The notes beneath the pieces were generated by a model. That model saw nothing but the letters and a program-made list of their open reading frames with translations. It was not told the DNA's origin and did no database searches. The position numbers and the translations under genes are program-made. From Pegea sp. RAD2-039 (lineage: Eukaryota > Chordata > Thaliacea > Salpida > Salpidae), in assembly GCA_034620365.1 (NCBI GenBank), contig JAQGEQ010000071.1, forward strand, positions 2,790,001 through 2,854,000: 64,000 nt of DNA, in the 5' to 3' direction. Positions 47,273 to 57,350 of this stretch are shown one piece after another (the stretch's first letter is position 1; each line of letters opens with the position of its first letter).

Positions 47273-49012
47273 GATGTAATTTATCTGACGTTTTATTGAA
47301 AAGTTTTATACTTTTTAAATTAAATAATAGTTTAAAGATATTAAATTTCTTGCCAACTTCCATAAAAAATTCATTTGTTTAGGTTGTTATAAACTTAGGT
47401 GATAAATTTGCCAAACTTATTTATAGTAAATTTTCTAACTTTCACATTCTACAACCTTGCATTTCTTCAGTATGGTTAACTAGTCTATAGTTCCCTGTAG
47501 TTTCTTAGATCTATTTTACAAACAGTTTTAATCATTACCGTTTATTGAGACATACCGTAAGCTGCCAACCTTAAAAAGCATTTTTATAGAAATTGATGAT
47601 GTAGCTAGTCATCAAATGTTGCCATAAGATTCAGGCAAATTTGTTTTAATACTAAATTTGAGGTCAGTATTTACTGACGGCGAGACGTGATTGAACAAGA
47701 TTCAAGTGCAACTAAACAAGATCAGAAACTATAGCTGAATTAACAAACGATTCCATTGAAGTCAAAAAAGAATCCATCAAACTTATATAGCTGTTAAACT
47801 CGTAAACAGCTAAGTGCTAGTACGTCTCGACCGTTCCCCTGATGACCTTCTAAGATTGGAAAGCGTGCTGTATTCTCATTCAAAAGCTGTTTTTTGCTTT
47901 AACTAGTGGCCCAACTTGTTTTTCGAAAAGAGTTATCAAAGATGTATGGTAATATCAACTACAAATGTGAAAATACAGTTTTCGTCATTATGCCCACACA
48001 TGATGGTTGAATAAAATGAAATCGATAACTTTTTAAATTTCTTAATTTGATGAAAACTTACAAAAATTTTTCAAAATTTTGCAATATTTTAAACAATCAT
48101 CGAAAGGTAACTAAGAACCGCCTTTGAGTTCCACACTTCATAACTTAACGAACAAGATCATTTATATCATTTATATTTTTAAAGCTGGAAAACCATTTGT
48201 TTAACAATAAGGTATAATCTGAGATTTTATCTTCTACTTATATTATAACAAACTTTTATAACTTAAAAAATAATATTTTTTTGTTAAACATACAAGGAAT
48301 TGAATACATATCAAATCATAGGTTGCTTTTCAGGTTTATTTAATTTTTTTCTAACAGCTCATTTACATTTCTTCTCGTAGTTATTGAATTTAGTTCTGCG
48401 CAAGTAGCAGATATATTCGGAGCTTGACATGCTTTTCTTTTCAAACACAATTATTGACTTTATTTTAAAAGTAGAAAGATGATCTGATAGTTTATTGCAT
48501 TTGCCAAATCTGAAGTTCTGTTTTAATTATTATTTAATAAAAAGTATACCAGCAGTTGTTAAATTTTATGAGTTTTGTTCAGGTAGCTTTATAGATTTTA
48601 AAAATATCTAGTTTTCTTCTTTTGGAATTAAGTACAAATTTTGCTTTTATTTTCAATAATTATTTTTATATCAGATATAAATATCATTATTTTAATTGAC
48701 CATCAAACTTAAGTTGTTTTATCGATGAGAAAATCACTCACATCAATTCACTTGTTATATTTATTTATTATTCAACATTCACATCATTATCACCTCCTAA
48801 TATTTATCACAGACTTTCAACAAAACTTAACTCATAGAATAAATCTGTAGGACTTCTGGCGAACTCGAAATGATTTGGTAAATAGAAAAAGCTGAGAAGA
48901 TTAGTGGAATATATTTGTAGATCATTAGAAGAACAGTCGGAAGCAATCACCTAAAAACTTAAAAGTTGCACTAAAAAGCTTCAGATATCAAACTGAACAC
49001 GTGACTTCAGTT
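47273..49012. other. Convergent intergenic region, NOC2L / TRIP4
   Basis: About 1.7 kb holding the 3' flanks of two convergent genes. A less AT-rich patch at about 47640-47900 shows no coding signal or recognised repeat. Confidence 0.45.
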
Positions 49013-51327
49013 TCAGGAATATAAAGCTTTTTTCGCAGCTTGATGGACTAATTTGTCCATTTTCCATATTTTATGCTGACCTTTAATCGGGATCTTAAGG
49101 ACTAATTCTTGTGGATTTTTACAAATAAAGACAAAAGGTGACCCAGAAGCTCCCAAAGGATACTTTTCACGATACTCCTCTTGGTCCAAGACTTCTTTTA
49201 CGTCTACACATCCTAATAAACATCCAGACGGGTAATTAGCAGGAAGATTTAAATCATCAGAAGGTAGTCCAGCAGATTTTAAATAGTTGATGTGATCTTT
49301 GACAACAGATTCAATTTCGTCAGCAGAAGAATCTTTACTGGTGGAGGCAATCCACAATCTTCCACGGTGACTGGAGTACCTACAAGTTGAAAGGATCGAT
49401 TGTTAGGTCGTGGAAATACTTAGATGTATGTTTATTACCAGTTCCTTCCTTCGTCTGTTTTGATCCCGTGAATTAACAAGGACGCCCAAGGCTGATGCAT
49501 ACTCAGACACAATCCGTGATCTGATAAAATAAGGAGTTCTCCATCTTGTAACCGATTTGGTTTAGGATTGTTGGTTTTAGTCTCAGATTTCGGCTCCGAG
49601 ATTCCTACTTTCTAATCAAAAAATTGACGAAATCAGTTATTGGGGATTATAAAACAGGAAGTACTTGCCTCTGTTTTAGGAGCAACATAAGTAAAAGACA
49701 ACTTATCTTCTGAAGGTTGAACTGTACTTGGAAGTTTGTCAAAATCTTTTAGAGGTATAATTTTATCATCAAAATCGGATTGGTTTTTATTCAAATTGAA
49801 ACCACTGAAGTTAGCTTCTAACACAGCAGGATCTTTTGTAGGATCATAACTCAATCCATCATCTTCTACTATTGTTCTTCCAGCAAAATCAAAATTAAAC
49901 TAAACACAATAAAAAGAATTGAGAAAAAGTCAACTGTGAATAAAAGTTGCTGCTTTTAAAAAAAACAAATTTACTTTTTTATTTCTTCTTGATCCATATT
50001 TTTGCTCATAAATTTCAGCTTGTTTATTTTTCAAATATTTTCTTTCTTTGTCGCTCAGCCAGTTATTATTGTCAACATTATAATAATCAGATTCATCGTC
50101 AATAACTTTAGTATGTGTTTTATGACTTTTGTCATACTCTAGTAATCTCATCTTAAACTGATTTGCTTTACTTAACCCACTAGAGTCATTCAAAATATTA
50201 CCTTTGAAAAAAAAAGCAGAATATTTTTAAACTATACTAGAAGGTTACTTTTTAATTACTTGTAGAGTGTTGATTCATTAGTTTGTTGTGAAGTTTTTCA
50301 CTTTTTTTTGTTTTTTTCATTATGATAACTTTTTCTTCATTAGTACAGACTAGCTCTCCACAAAATAGACAAGGTCCTGAGCCTTCCTGATCGCATACAA
50401 TTCTTCCACAGCTTAAACAATTGTTGATCAATCTAATAAAAAATAAAAATGTGAGAAAAAAAATAAATTAGCAAAATGATGAATAAATATATCATTAAAA
50501 TCATGTTTGTTTTAATTAACTAATTGATTTTTTTAAACAACAATATTTAAAATTGGCCAAACTGTTAACCCAAAGTTCACAATGTTTTTCCAGATAATTT
50601 TTCTTATCTTATTGCACTATATTGGTTGAGATGATACATGGTACTACTTAAGATATAAAAACAGATAAAGGTGAACATACTAAAGTTGTTTATTTAAAGC
50701 CTATTTATAAGCTACATAAATAAAAATTTCACAAAATGATATAAATTAGTGAAAATATATTTTTATCATTTATTCAACAAAAAATAGGTTAATATTATCA
50801 GCTTTCAAAAAAAATTCAACATCAAAAAAATAGTTTTAATTTCTTATAATCAACTACGAACAACAACAAACTTTTTCTTACTTATGTTTTTGAGCTTGAC
50901 ATTCACACATATTTCTTCCAGGCAACATAACAGCTTTTGAATGTAATTCACCATTTTTTCCATATAAAGGAACATAATTATTCTTTTTTCTAACCTTTTG
51001 TTCATCAGTCTTCTTTTTAAAAACAGTTTGGACATTAGAATCATTAAAGTCTTTTTTATAAACTGTCATAGTTTTTTCAACTGTTTGACCATAACCAAAA
51101 CGGCTCCATTGATTTCTTAAAACATTCATAAACTCCTTTTTTGACTCTCCATAACTTTTAAACCTTCTATCATTACAACTTTGTAGAAGTTCTTCAACAA
51201 AGTCAACAATCTCATCAATGTCAGTCATACTTCCTACATATGATGTCACATTATCCATATCATCTAAACTAACTTTAAGTATTTCACAAATCTCAGTAGA
51301 AAACCATTGTGTAAAAGCATTCTTCAT
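49013..51327 (-). CDS. TRIP4: Activating signal cointegrator 1 (thyroid receptor interactor 4)
   Basis: Scaffold of the ASC-1 complex (with ASCC1-3), acting in transcription co-activation and rescue of stalled ribosomes. Exons 50882-51327, 50260-50432, 49975-50201, 49669-49899, 49439-49611 and 49013-49379 join in frame to 538 aa (human 581). The N-terminus WFSTEICEILKVSLDD is the CUE-like segment. A zinc-binding cysteine cluster spans two exons: MCECQAQKHKLINNCLSCGR, then CDQEGSGPCLFCGELVC. The middle has VIDDESDYYNVDNNNWLSDK. The C-terminal ASCH domain has CLSMHQPWASLLIHGIK, RGRLWIAST, YPSGCLLGCVDVKEVL and SPFVFICKNPQELVLKIPIK. The intron 49612-49668 appears to use a GC donor (AG|GCAAGT); only that choice keeps the frame. 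MLX lies 148 nt upstream on the same strand. Confidence 0.96.
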
Positions 51328-51464
51328 CTTTTATAAAGAAACAATTAGAAAGTTATTGATAAGTGTAATTATAGTTGTTACAAATTGAAATAAAATGTAG
51401 CTAACAATGTTAACATAAGTAAAAAAGAGTTTATATAGATTTAAAAAAAGGCTTCAATTAGTTC

Positions 51465-51470
51465 TTTATT
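51465..51470 (-). promoter_or_regulatory. Polyadenylation signal AATAAA right behind the MLX stop
   Basis: On the minus strand AATAAA starts six nucleotides after the MLX stop codon (51476-51478) and about 140 nt before the TRIP4 start. Confidence 0.4.
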
Positions 51471-51475
51471 TAGTT

Positions 51476-52177
51476 TTACAATTCTGAATTTTGAAAAACA
51501 AAACAATTTAACACTTCATTAACAACTCTTTTAAAATTCTGAGGTTTACATTCCTCTTCAATCCAACCAATAATTGAACAAGAAAGTTTTTTGAAACTAA
51601 TAGCAGACACATCTTGGTTGAAAGTTTGAAAAAACTTTTCCATAATTTGTGTAAAAAGCTGAAATTTGATTTCATCAGAAACAAAACCTACCCTACTACC
51701 AATCGAAGTTTGATGTTGTAAGACAATCTGTTCATAACTTTCTTTCATAATCTTTAAAGCTTCTTTTTCTCTTCTTAATCTTTCAAGTTCTTCCAGTTGC
51801 TTATTATTATTTTGTTGTAATTGTTCTATATGATCTAAAGACATTTGGAGAATAGCTGTCTTGCTCAGCTTTTGTGAGCTTCCAGGATTGTCTCTGAAAC
51901 CATTTCCAACCAGCATTTGTAGTTCACTATACCCTTTTCTAATTGACTCTCTTCTTTTCTTCTCGGCCTGAGTATGAGCTTCACGACGTCTTTCCTTTGA
52001 GCTTTGTTTCTTTTCAACAACATCTTCATCTTCCTCATCACTGTTTGGTACAGATGAAGCTGCAGAAGATGGGTTTGAGATTTGAATTGTGTTACAGATA
52101 GTCAGATTGTTTTCATGATAATTTTCATTAAAACTATCATTAAAGACATCTGAGAAGCCAGCTTGTGAATGAGACAT
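51476..52177 (-). CDS. MLX: Max-like protein X, bHLH-leucine zipper transcription factor, single exon
   Basis: 233 aa. MLX is the obligate partner of the glucose-sensing factors MondoA/ChREBP and of Mnt/Mxd proteins; the dimers bind E-box/ChoRE DNA. The N-terminus is Ser/Asn-rich with an acidic patch (SDEEDEDVV). The basic region and helix-loop-helix lie at about residues 62-120 (AHTQAEKKRRESIRKGY with the E-box-contacting H, E and R; SSQKLSKTAILQMSLDHIEQL). A leucine zipper follows (about 120-155, LKIMKESYEQIV), then the C-terminal DCD/WMC-like dimerisation and cytoplasmic-retention domain (DEIKFQLFTQIMEKFFQTFN ... GWIEEECKPQ). The whole gene is in one exon. The ATG at 52177 opens the only plausible frame. 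The organism may also have a Mondo partner elsewhere. Confidence 0.93.
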   Translation of the reverse strand: MSHSQAGFSDVFNDSFNENYHENNLTICNTIQISNPSSAASSVPNSDEEDEDVVEKKQSSKERRREAHTQAEKKRRESIRKGYSELQMLVGNGFRDNPGSSQKLSKTAILQMSLDHIEQLQQNNNKQLEELERLRREKEALKIMKESYEQIVLQHQTSIGSRVGFVSDEIKFQLFTQIMEKFFQTFNQDVSAISFKKLSCSIIGWIEEECKPQNFKRVVNEVLNCFVFQNSEL

Positions 52178-53512
52178 GTTTCAGATATCAACTAGCTGTT
52201 GTAAGAAAATGGAACTTTAAAGCATTGATACAGTAATTTCTTTTTTTGTTTGTTTATTAATATTACTAAGGTTTGTTATTTTACTCATTTAAAAATTATA
52301 AAACAATAAAAATATAAATTTACTTAAAATTAGTAAAACTTTCATTAAAATCTGATTTTGCTAATAATAAGTAAATCAGCAGCAATAAATAAAGAATATA
52401 AATCTCTCAAAATAAAAGCAAGATATTATTTAAAATTACTTTAGAAAATTAATTAATAACAAAATAATTTACAGTTACATTTGCTTAATTTTCAGATAAT
52501 TGCTAGAGCATAAACAAATGTAGCTATATAATAGAAAAAGTTTTATAAATAAATTGTGAGAAATTTGTGCAAATGAACAATAATAAGAATTGCCAATTCA
52601 TAGTCAAATTACAAATAGCCCATATTCGTAACAGATAAGTTCTACTCATCACTTTAAAAAGCCAAAAATTATGTTCAACTCGTGATTTATTTAAATAATT
52701 CAATAACATATACAATTTAATCATAAACAATTATCTATTTGTAATATGTTTTTTATTTTTATAACGAAGCATAGATCAACAGAAATTTCAACATCAAGTT
52801 TTAGATATCCGTATTTCATAATCTTAAGGTTTTTTAAAGATAGAAGTGATAAGGCTATGATAGCTGCCTTATTTATTTGAATAAAGTTCTATATGAAAAT
52901 TAAGTTTTTTACAGATGCTTATGATACTATTCTTTAAGTACTTTTAATCTTCTATTGCTTTATATGGTCACTAATTACTATTATTGTCTAACTTTTACAG
53001 CAAATATAGTCGATCATATATTTTTCCTCAATGTATGATTTTTTCGAAAATGGATTTTATAGTGCTGCTTAACCACGTAAAAAACTGTAATAGTGAGTGT
53101 GGTATAAAGTAAAGTATTTTACCGCTGACGTAAATGTGCTAAGTGTCACACTTATATATACTACTGTCACTCTTTAATATGCTGTTTTTTGGTTAATGTG
53201 TGTCGTTGATATATTTATCGTTGTTATTAGTCGCTTTATTAATTTAAATAAATCTTTATATAAAAAATCATTATCACTACAATTTATTCAAATAAATATA
53301 ATTGATTGCTGGGGTGAATTGTTGCCAGTTGTTTTAGTGTTATTGGAATTTAGTTCAGTGAAAGCTTGGCAATGGTTAAGATAGTCTCTTTTTGCTGTAC
53401 CTAGTACAGATTTGAAAAAAATGTATTTGAATTAATATATTTAGTTTTTTTACTGTAACAAGTTTGTTTTATAGGTTATAAAGTTTTTCTTTCAATTTCT
53501 TTTAACTTTAAA
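52178..53512. other. Spacer between MLX and the virus-like frame
   Basis: AT-rich. At about 53085-53170 a less AT-rich patch with TATATATA may be promoter-like. A GTTAAG donor-like site near 53374 and a TTTTATAG acceptor at about 53475 could define a 5' UTR intron for the plus-strand frame that follows. I see no gene here. Confidence 0.35.
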
Positions 53513-54382
53513 ATGAGTTGGAATGAGGAACAAACTGAGACTTGGACACCTGACGAGAGTCCTAGTACAGCATCAATAAACTCAGAAGAGTCTTCCGAAA
53601 CTTGTGACGTCACGGACTATAGGTCTCTTCAGGAGGTCATGCTGAAGGATGTTTTCATGATAAACTGGACAGATTTAGAGGTTAATGACTCGAAATGTAG
53701 AGATGTTTTTAACTGGTTAGCAATTAGGACCAATTTTAAGAATATTGCCAGAAAGTCCTACCCTGAAAGCCAGCTGCTCTCAAAAACTATAGATGATCTC
53801 ATTGACTTACTCACGATATTTTTAGTGAAAGGCACCCATATTTCAAAGATCTCTAAGACCATGGCAAAAAAAGGCTCAAGTAGGTGTATTTATCTAAAGC
53901 AGAAATACTCCATCGCTGACACAGGAAGCCGGAACCTCAGTCCGACCACAATCACTCTACCTAGGCTCGCGTACTCTTTCCCGATCGCAGCGATTAAAGT
54001 ATGGTCCGTTTGCAAGACTCCTCCAAAAATGTACACTTGCCTAAGTGAGAGAGAGCTGATAATCCTTGGACCATACAGATGCCCCACTTTTCCAGCACTG
54101 GTGCCGAAGGTTGTTTCATCACCTCTTCTGTTTTTCAACCTATTTACTAGGATGGACCTTGAATTCCTTATTAATTCGAATAAACGAAGGAAGTTTAAGC
54201 CTGCCTCTCTTTTAAAGTACCAGAGAAAAGCGGTTAGTAGTTCAAGGGTGCCAGAGGATGTGAAGAAGAAAGTACTTATAGATGTAGGGGTGCTAGAAGT
54301 TACAAGCGAGGGAATCAAGATCAGGAATATGAAGGAGCTGATGGAAATTACCAAAAAGATTGCATCGGCTTGTGAGGAGTAG
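53513..54382 (+). CDS. Intact virus-like nucleoprotein frame, candidate endogenous bunyavirus-type (phenuivirus/tenuivirus-like) element
   Basis: 289 aa, uninterrupted, starting at an ATG 38 nt after a TTTTATAG acceptor-like site. It does not resemble any animal protein I know. Its layout resembles nucleoproteins of phenuivirus-like negative-strand RNA viruses: a variable acidic N-terminal arm (residues 1-45), a mixed helical N-lobe, then ITLPRLAYSFP (about 147-157), a proline-bearing segment CPTFPALVP (about 190-198), a basic stretch NKRRKFK (about 223) and a C-lobe ending KKKVLIDVGVLEV. The comparison is of motif order by eye; no alignment was run. Base composition is clearly richer in G+C and codon choice differs from neighbouring genes. 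Absence of any stop or frameshift means recent insertion, selection to keep the protein, or contamination of the assembly by chance. A LINE remnant lies about 600 nt downstream. Confidence 0.5.
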   Translation: MSWNEEQTETWTPDESPSTASINSEESSETCDVTDYRSLQEVMLKDVFMINWTDLEVNDSKCRDVFNWLAIRTNFKNIARKSYPESQLLSKTIDDLIDLLTIFLVKGTHISKISKTMAKKGSSRCIYLKQKYSIADTGSRNLSPTTITLPRLAYSFPIAAIKVWSVCKTPPKMYTCLSERELIILGPYRCPTFPALVPKVVSSPLLFFNLFTRMDLEFLINSNKRRKFKPASLLKYQRKAVSSSRVPEDVKKKVLIDVGVLEVTSEGIKIRNMKELMEITKKIASACEE

Positions 54383-54994
54383 AGACATCTACAAGTCCAC
54401 TATACTAATAAGGAATTGAATGACGAAATTCTTAAGATTCTCTCGGAGCTTCTAAAGACACTCAAATTATGAAGCGGGCTCCCTGCCCAGTTGTTCATTC
54501 TGTTTCGTTTGGTTTGTTTGTTCATTCACTAAATTTGTTGTGATTCGTTTGTAGTTTCGGTGGAGTTTTCTTGTATTTTGCGAGCTATTAATAAGCAGTC
54601 GTTATCTATCCTGCTAGTTTCTTTACTATTAAAATCTCATCGATTAGACTGTTTCTACTTGGCAATTAATAAATCTGCATTTATAATTCAATAGTTGCTA
54701 AATGATTGAGAAGTTTACATAAAAATATACATTTTTTATATAATTAATTGAATACTTAAACAAAAAATAGAGCCAGAATAGAAAAGTGAATCATTTTAAG
54801 TTAAACGATATTAAGCTCATTGTTAAACTGGTCAATTACTATAAACAAATTTGTTAAAATAAGCAGATGAATAATAAGTACTTCATATCAGTTTTCATTA
54901 AGTGCTTTTGGTGTAAGTTAAAACCATTTTATAAATAAAAGATTCAAAAAACTTATACAGGACAATATAACTGCATGATTACATACATCTTTGA
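54383..54994. other. 3' flank of the virus-like frame
   Basis: The first 220 nt keep the richer composition and include a short GC stem (gggctccctgccc, about 54478-54490), then composition falls to the AT-rich background near 54650. No poly(A) run or clear target-site duplication was visible. Confidence 0.35.
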
Positions 54995-57350
54995 AAATGT
55001 AAAAAGGAGTCAGCTTGCAATTGAAAATTGTGGCAATATTAAAATGGTTCAGCTTAAACCTCATGAGAGTCTGTCATGACAATGTATTGTGGCATTTGGC
55101 TTCAAGCATTAATTTTCCGGTATGAGAAAAAAATTTGCTCTGACCAAATTACCAGGGGATACGGTCTTATGAAGGAATATTGTGCGTCATCTGAGTTGGT
55201 ATAACTTAAGGGTATAACTAATAGCGAAAAAAGTATCGAGTTGAAGGTTAACTAAATTTTGAAGAATCATAAATATAAAAATTAGCGCGTATTTGATCCG
55301 TCGAATTTCTAAAGTATCTAAGTTTAAAAAACTGAGACGATGTTCATAATTTTTTTTAAATAATATAAACCTTAATAATATAAATTATCTGCATACCAAT
55401 CTCGTAAATGCTTCCTGAACGGATTAATTTTTTCTGATATCACCAATCAGGTCCATGCACTGACATTATATTCAAGAATTGGACGTATGTACAGTTTAAA
55501 GAGGTTGATAAAGAAGTATATATCATTAGAGTTAGACATCTTTACAATAAAATAAACAATATAGATGGATTTTACAAAGATTGTACCACTTAAAGTCAGA
55601 TGATACAGAATTGCCAAGGTATCGGACCAAAAATATTTGTGGAATAACAAATCCATTGGTGGAATATTGGTTTAAGGAATTTGTAGCTGGTTTACGGGCG
55701 AAAGTTGTGGGATGGATTCTGAGTCGCCAGCTCATAGACCAGCTTTCTACAGCGTGTAGAACAGGTTAAAGTTGTAAAGAATTGCAAGAAAATAGCTTAA
55801 TCCAAACACATTAACATAATCTGCTGCTACAAGTCTTCTGATGAGGTTTTTAATAATAGTGAAAAGAGAAGGAGACCCAGAATGGAACCTTCAGGAGTCC
55901 CACTGGTGGCTTGGCTTGAAGTAGATAAAGATCTTTCAACCTGAGTTTGTTTGATTCCACCTAATAAGTAATCTTCAATCCACTTTATAATAAAGCTGTC
56001 GATTTTTAATTTTTGGAAAACGAGAATTAGTTTGTTGTGTGAAGCAGAATCAAATACTTTAGCGAAATCGAGATAGATGATGTGCTGTAAGTTCATAGAG
56101 GTGTTGAGTAAGAGAAGATCTCCGTTTCACAATGCCATGCTGGACATCGGTATTAGATGGTACTCCATTTAATGACTGGTCATTTGATTGTGAATGATAT
56201 GTTCTTCAGTGCTACAGATAACGAAGGTTAGCGAAACTGGTTGCTCACAAGCTGGTTGCTGTTGTCAAGTAAGGGTGGTAGTTGAGATCTCGCCTTAAGC
56301 TTGTAATTTATCAAGGTGAAAAAAGTTTTTCTGTCAAGCGAAAATAAGACTGAACTTTTTCTTCCTAAATAGAAATTAGAAAACAATTTCTTGAAAACTG
56401 TACAAAAATCTTTGTACAGAGATTTGATAAAAGAGTCTGCTTTAGTTTGTATGTATAGGAGGCTTTTTAAATATTGTAAATTCCTAAAACATTTGGGTAA
56501 ATGAGAATTTTAGTTGATTATATAAAAAAGTACAAATCTCTATCGACTCTTCAGCGATGCTTTTTAATTGCGAGTAAATAGTATTCCCGTCTTTAGTAGA
56601 GTTGAAAATTGAAATCCAGTCCACACCTGATAGAATTTTATTAAGATTGTAATAATTTTCACGATAAAAATTCCGTTTGCTCGGAGTTTTAACGTTTAAG
56701 GAAAAAGTTTGATGGCGTTTGAATTCAATCATGTTGTGATCACATATTAGAACAAAAGGTTTCTTTTCATCAACATAGACAATGTTATGAGGGGCTGATG
56801 CGATGAGAAGATCCAAAGTGTTATCACTAACTTGGACTGAAAAAGTAACCATTTGAGATAGGTTATTGGCTTCGAGGAAGCTTACAAAGGCATGACTTAA
56901 AATGGCTGAACTAGGATTGTCGCTATCCAAGTTAAAAAATGTTCCAACAAATGTTGAGTTCGGGTTATTCCGATCAATTTTAATGAAATGGAAATCCCCA
57001 AAATATATAGCTTAGAACACACAACACTTTTAAAAACCTTCAAAAAGATCTTAAAAGTGACACCGTCATTAATTTTAGAGGGTAGTAGGTATATAACATT
57101 AAGAATTGAAAGTCGAAAGCGATAATCTCAAATCTTTGACAATTAATGACATCAACGTAAATTGTGGCGATCTTTGGTGGCAGAAATTTTTTGCAAATTA
57201 CACAAACACTGCCGCCTCTACCATAAGGTCTTTCACAACACAAAAAAGGTTATCATCAACTAGAAAAGAATCAACAATTTCAACCAAGTCTTGATGATAA
57301 AAACAAATGTGAAATCTTGAGAATGCAATAGAACATTCAATTGAAATTTT
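54995..57350 (-). mobile_element. Decayed CR1-like LINE (endonuclease plus reverse transcriptase)
   Basis: Minus orientation. From high to low coordinates: AP-endonuclease fragments at about 57040-57300 (RGGSVCVICKKFLPPK, VINCQRFEIIAFDFQFL) and 56484-56930 (FLEANNLSQMV, DNTLDLLIAS); RT fingers at about 56190-56240 (PVSLTFVICSTEEH, matching the copy at 34040); RT palm at 55827-56096 with IIYLDFAKVFDSASHNKL and SGTPEGSILG, the latter a mutated form of the GxPQGSxLG motif; and a C-terminal part at about 55447-55735 (LYIRPILEYNVSAWT). These blocks place it among CR1/Jockey-type non-LTR elements. Many stops and frame shifts show it is dead. The catalytic FADD-type motif was not found intact. Confidence 0.85.

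Noticed and set aside
53890-54354. 154-codon minus-strand frame opposite the virus-like frame
   Set aside because: Composition mirrors the sense strand; the plus frame is longer, complete and patterned like a nucleoprotein.
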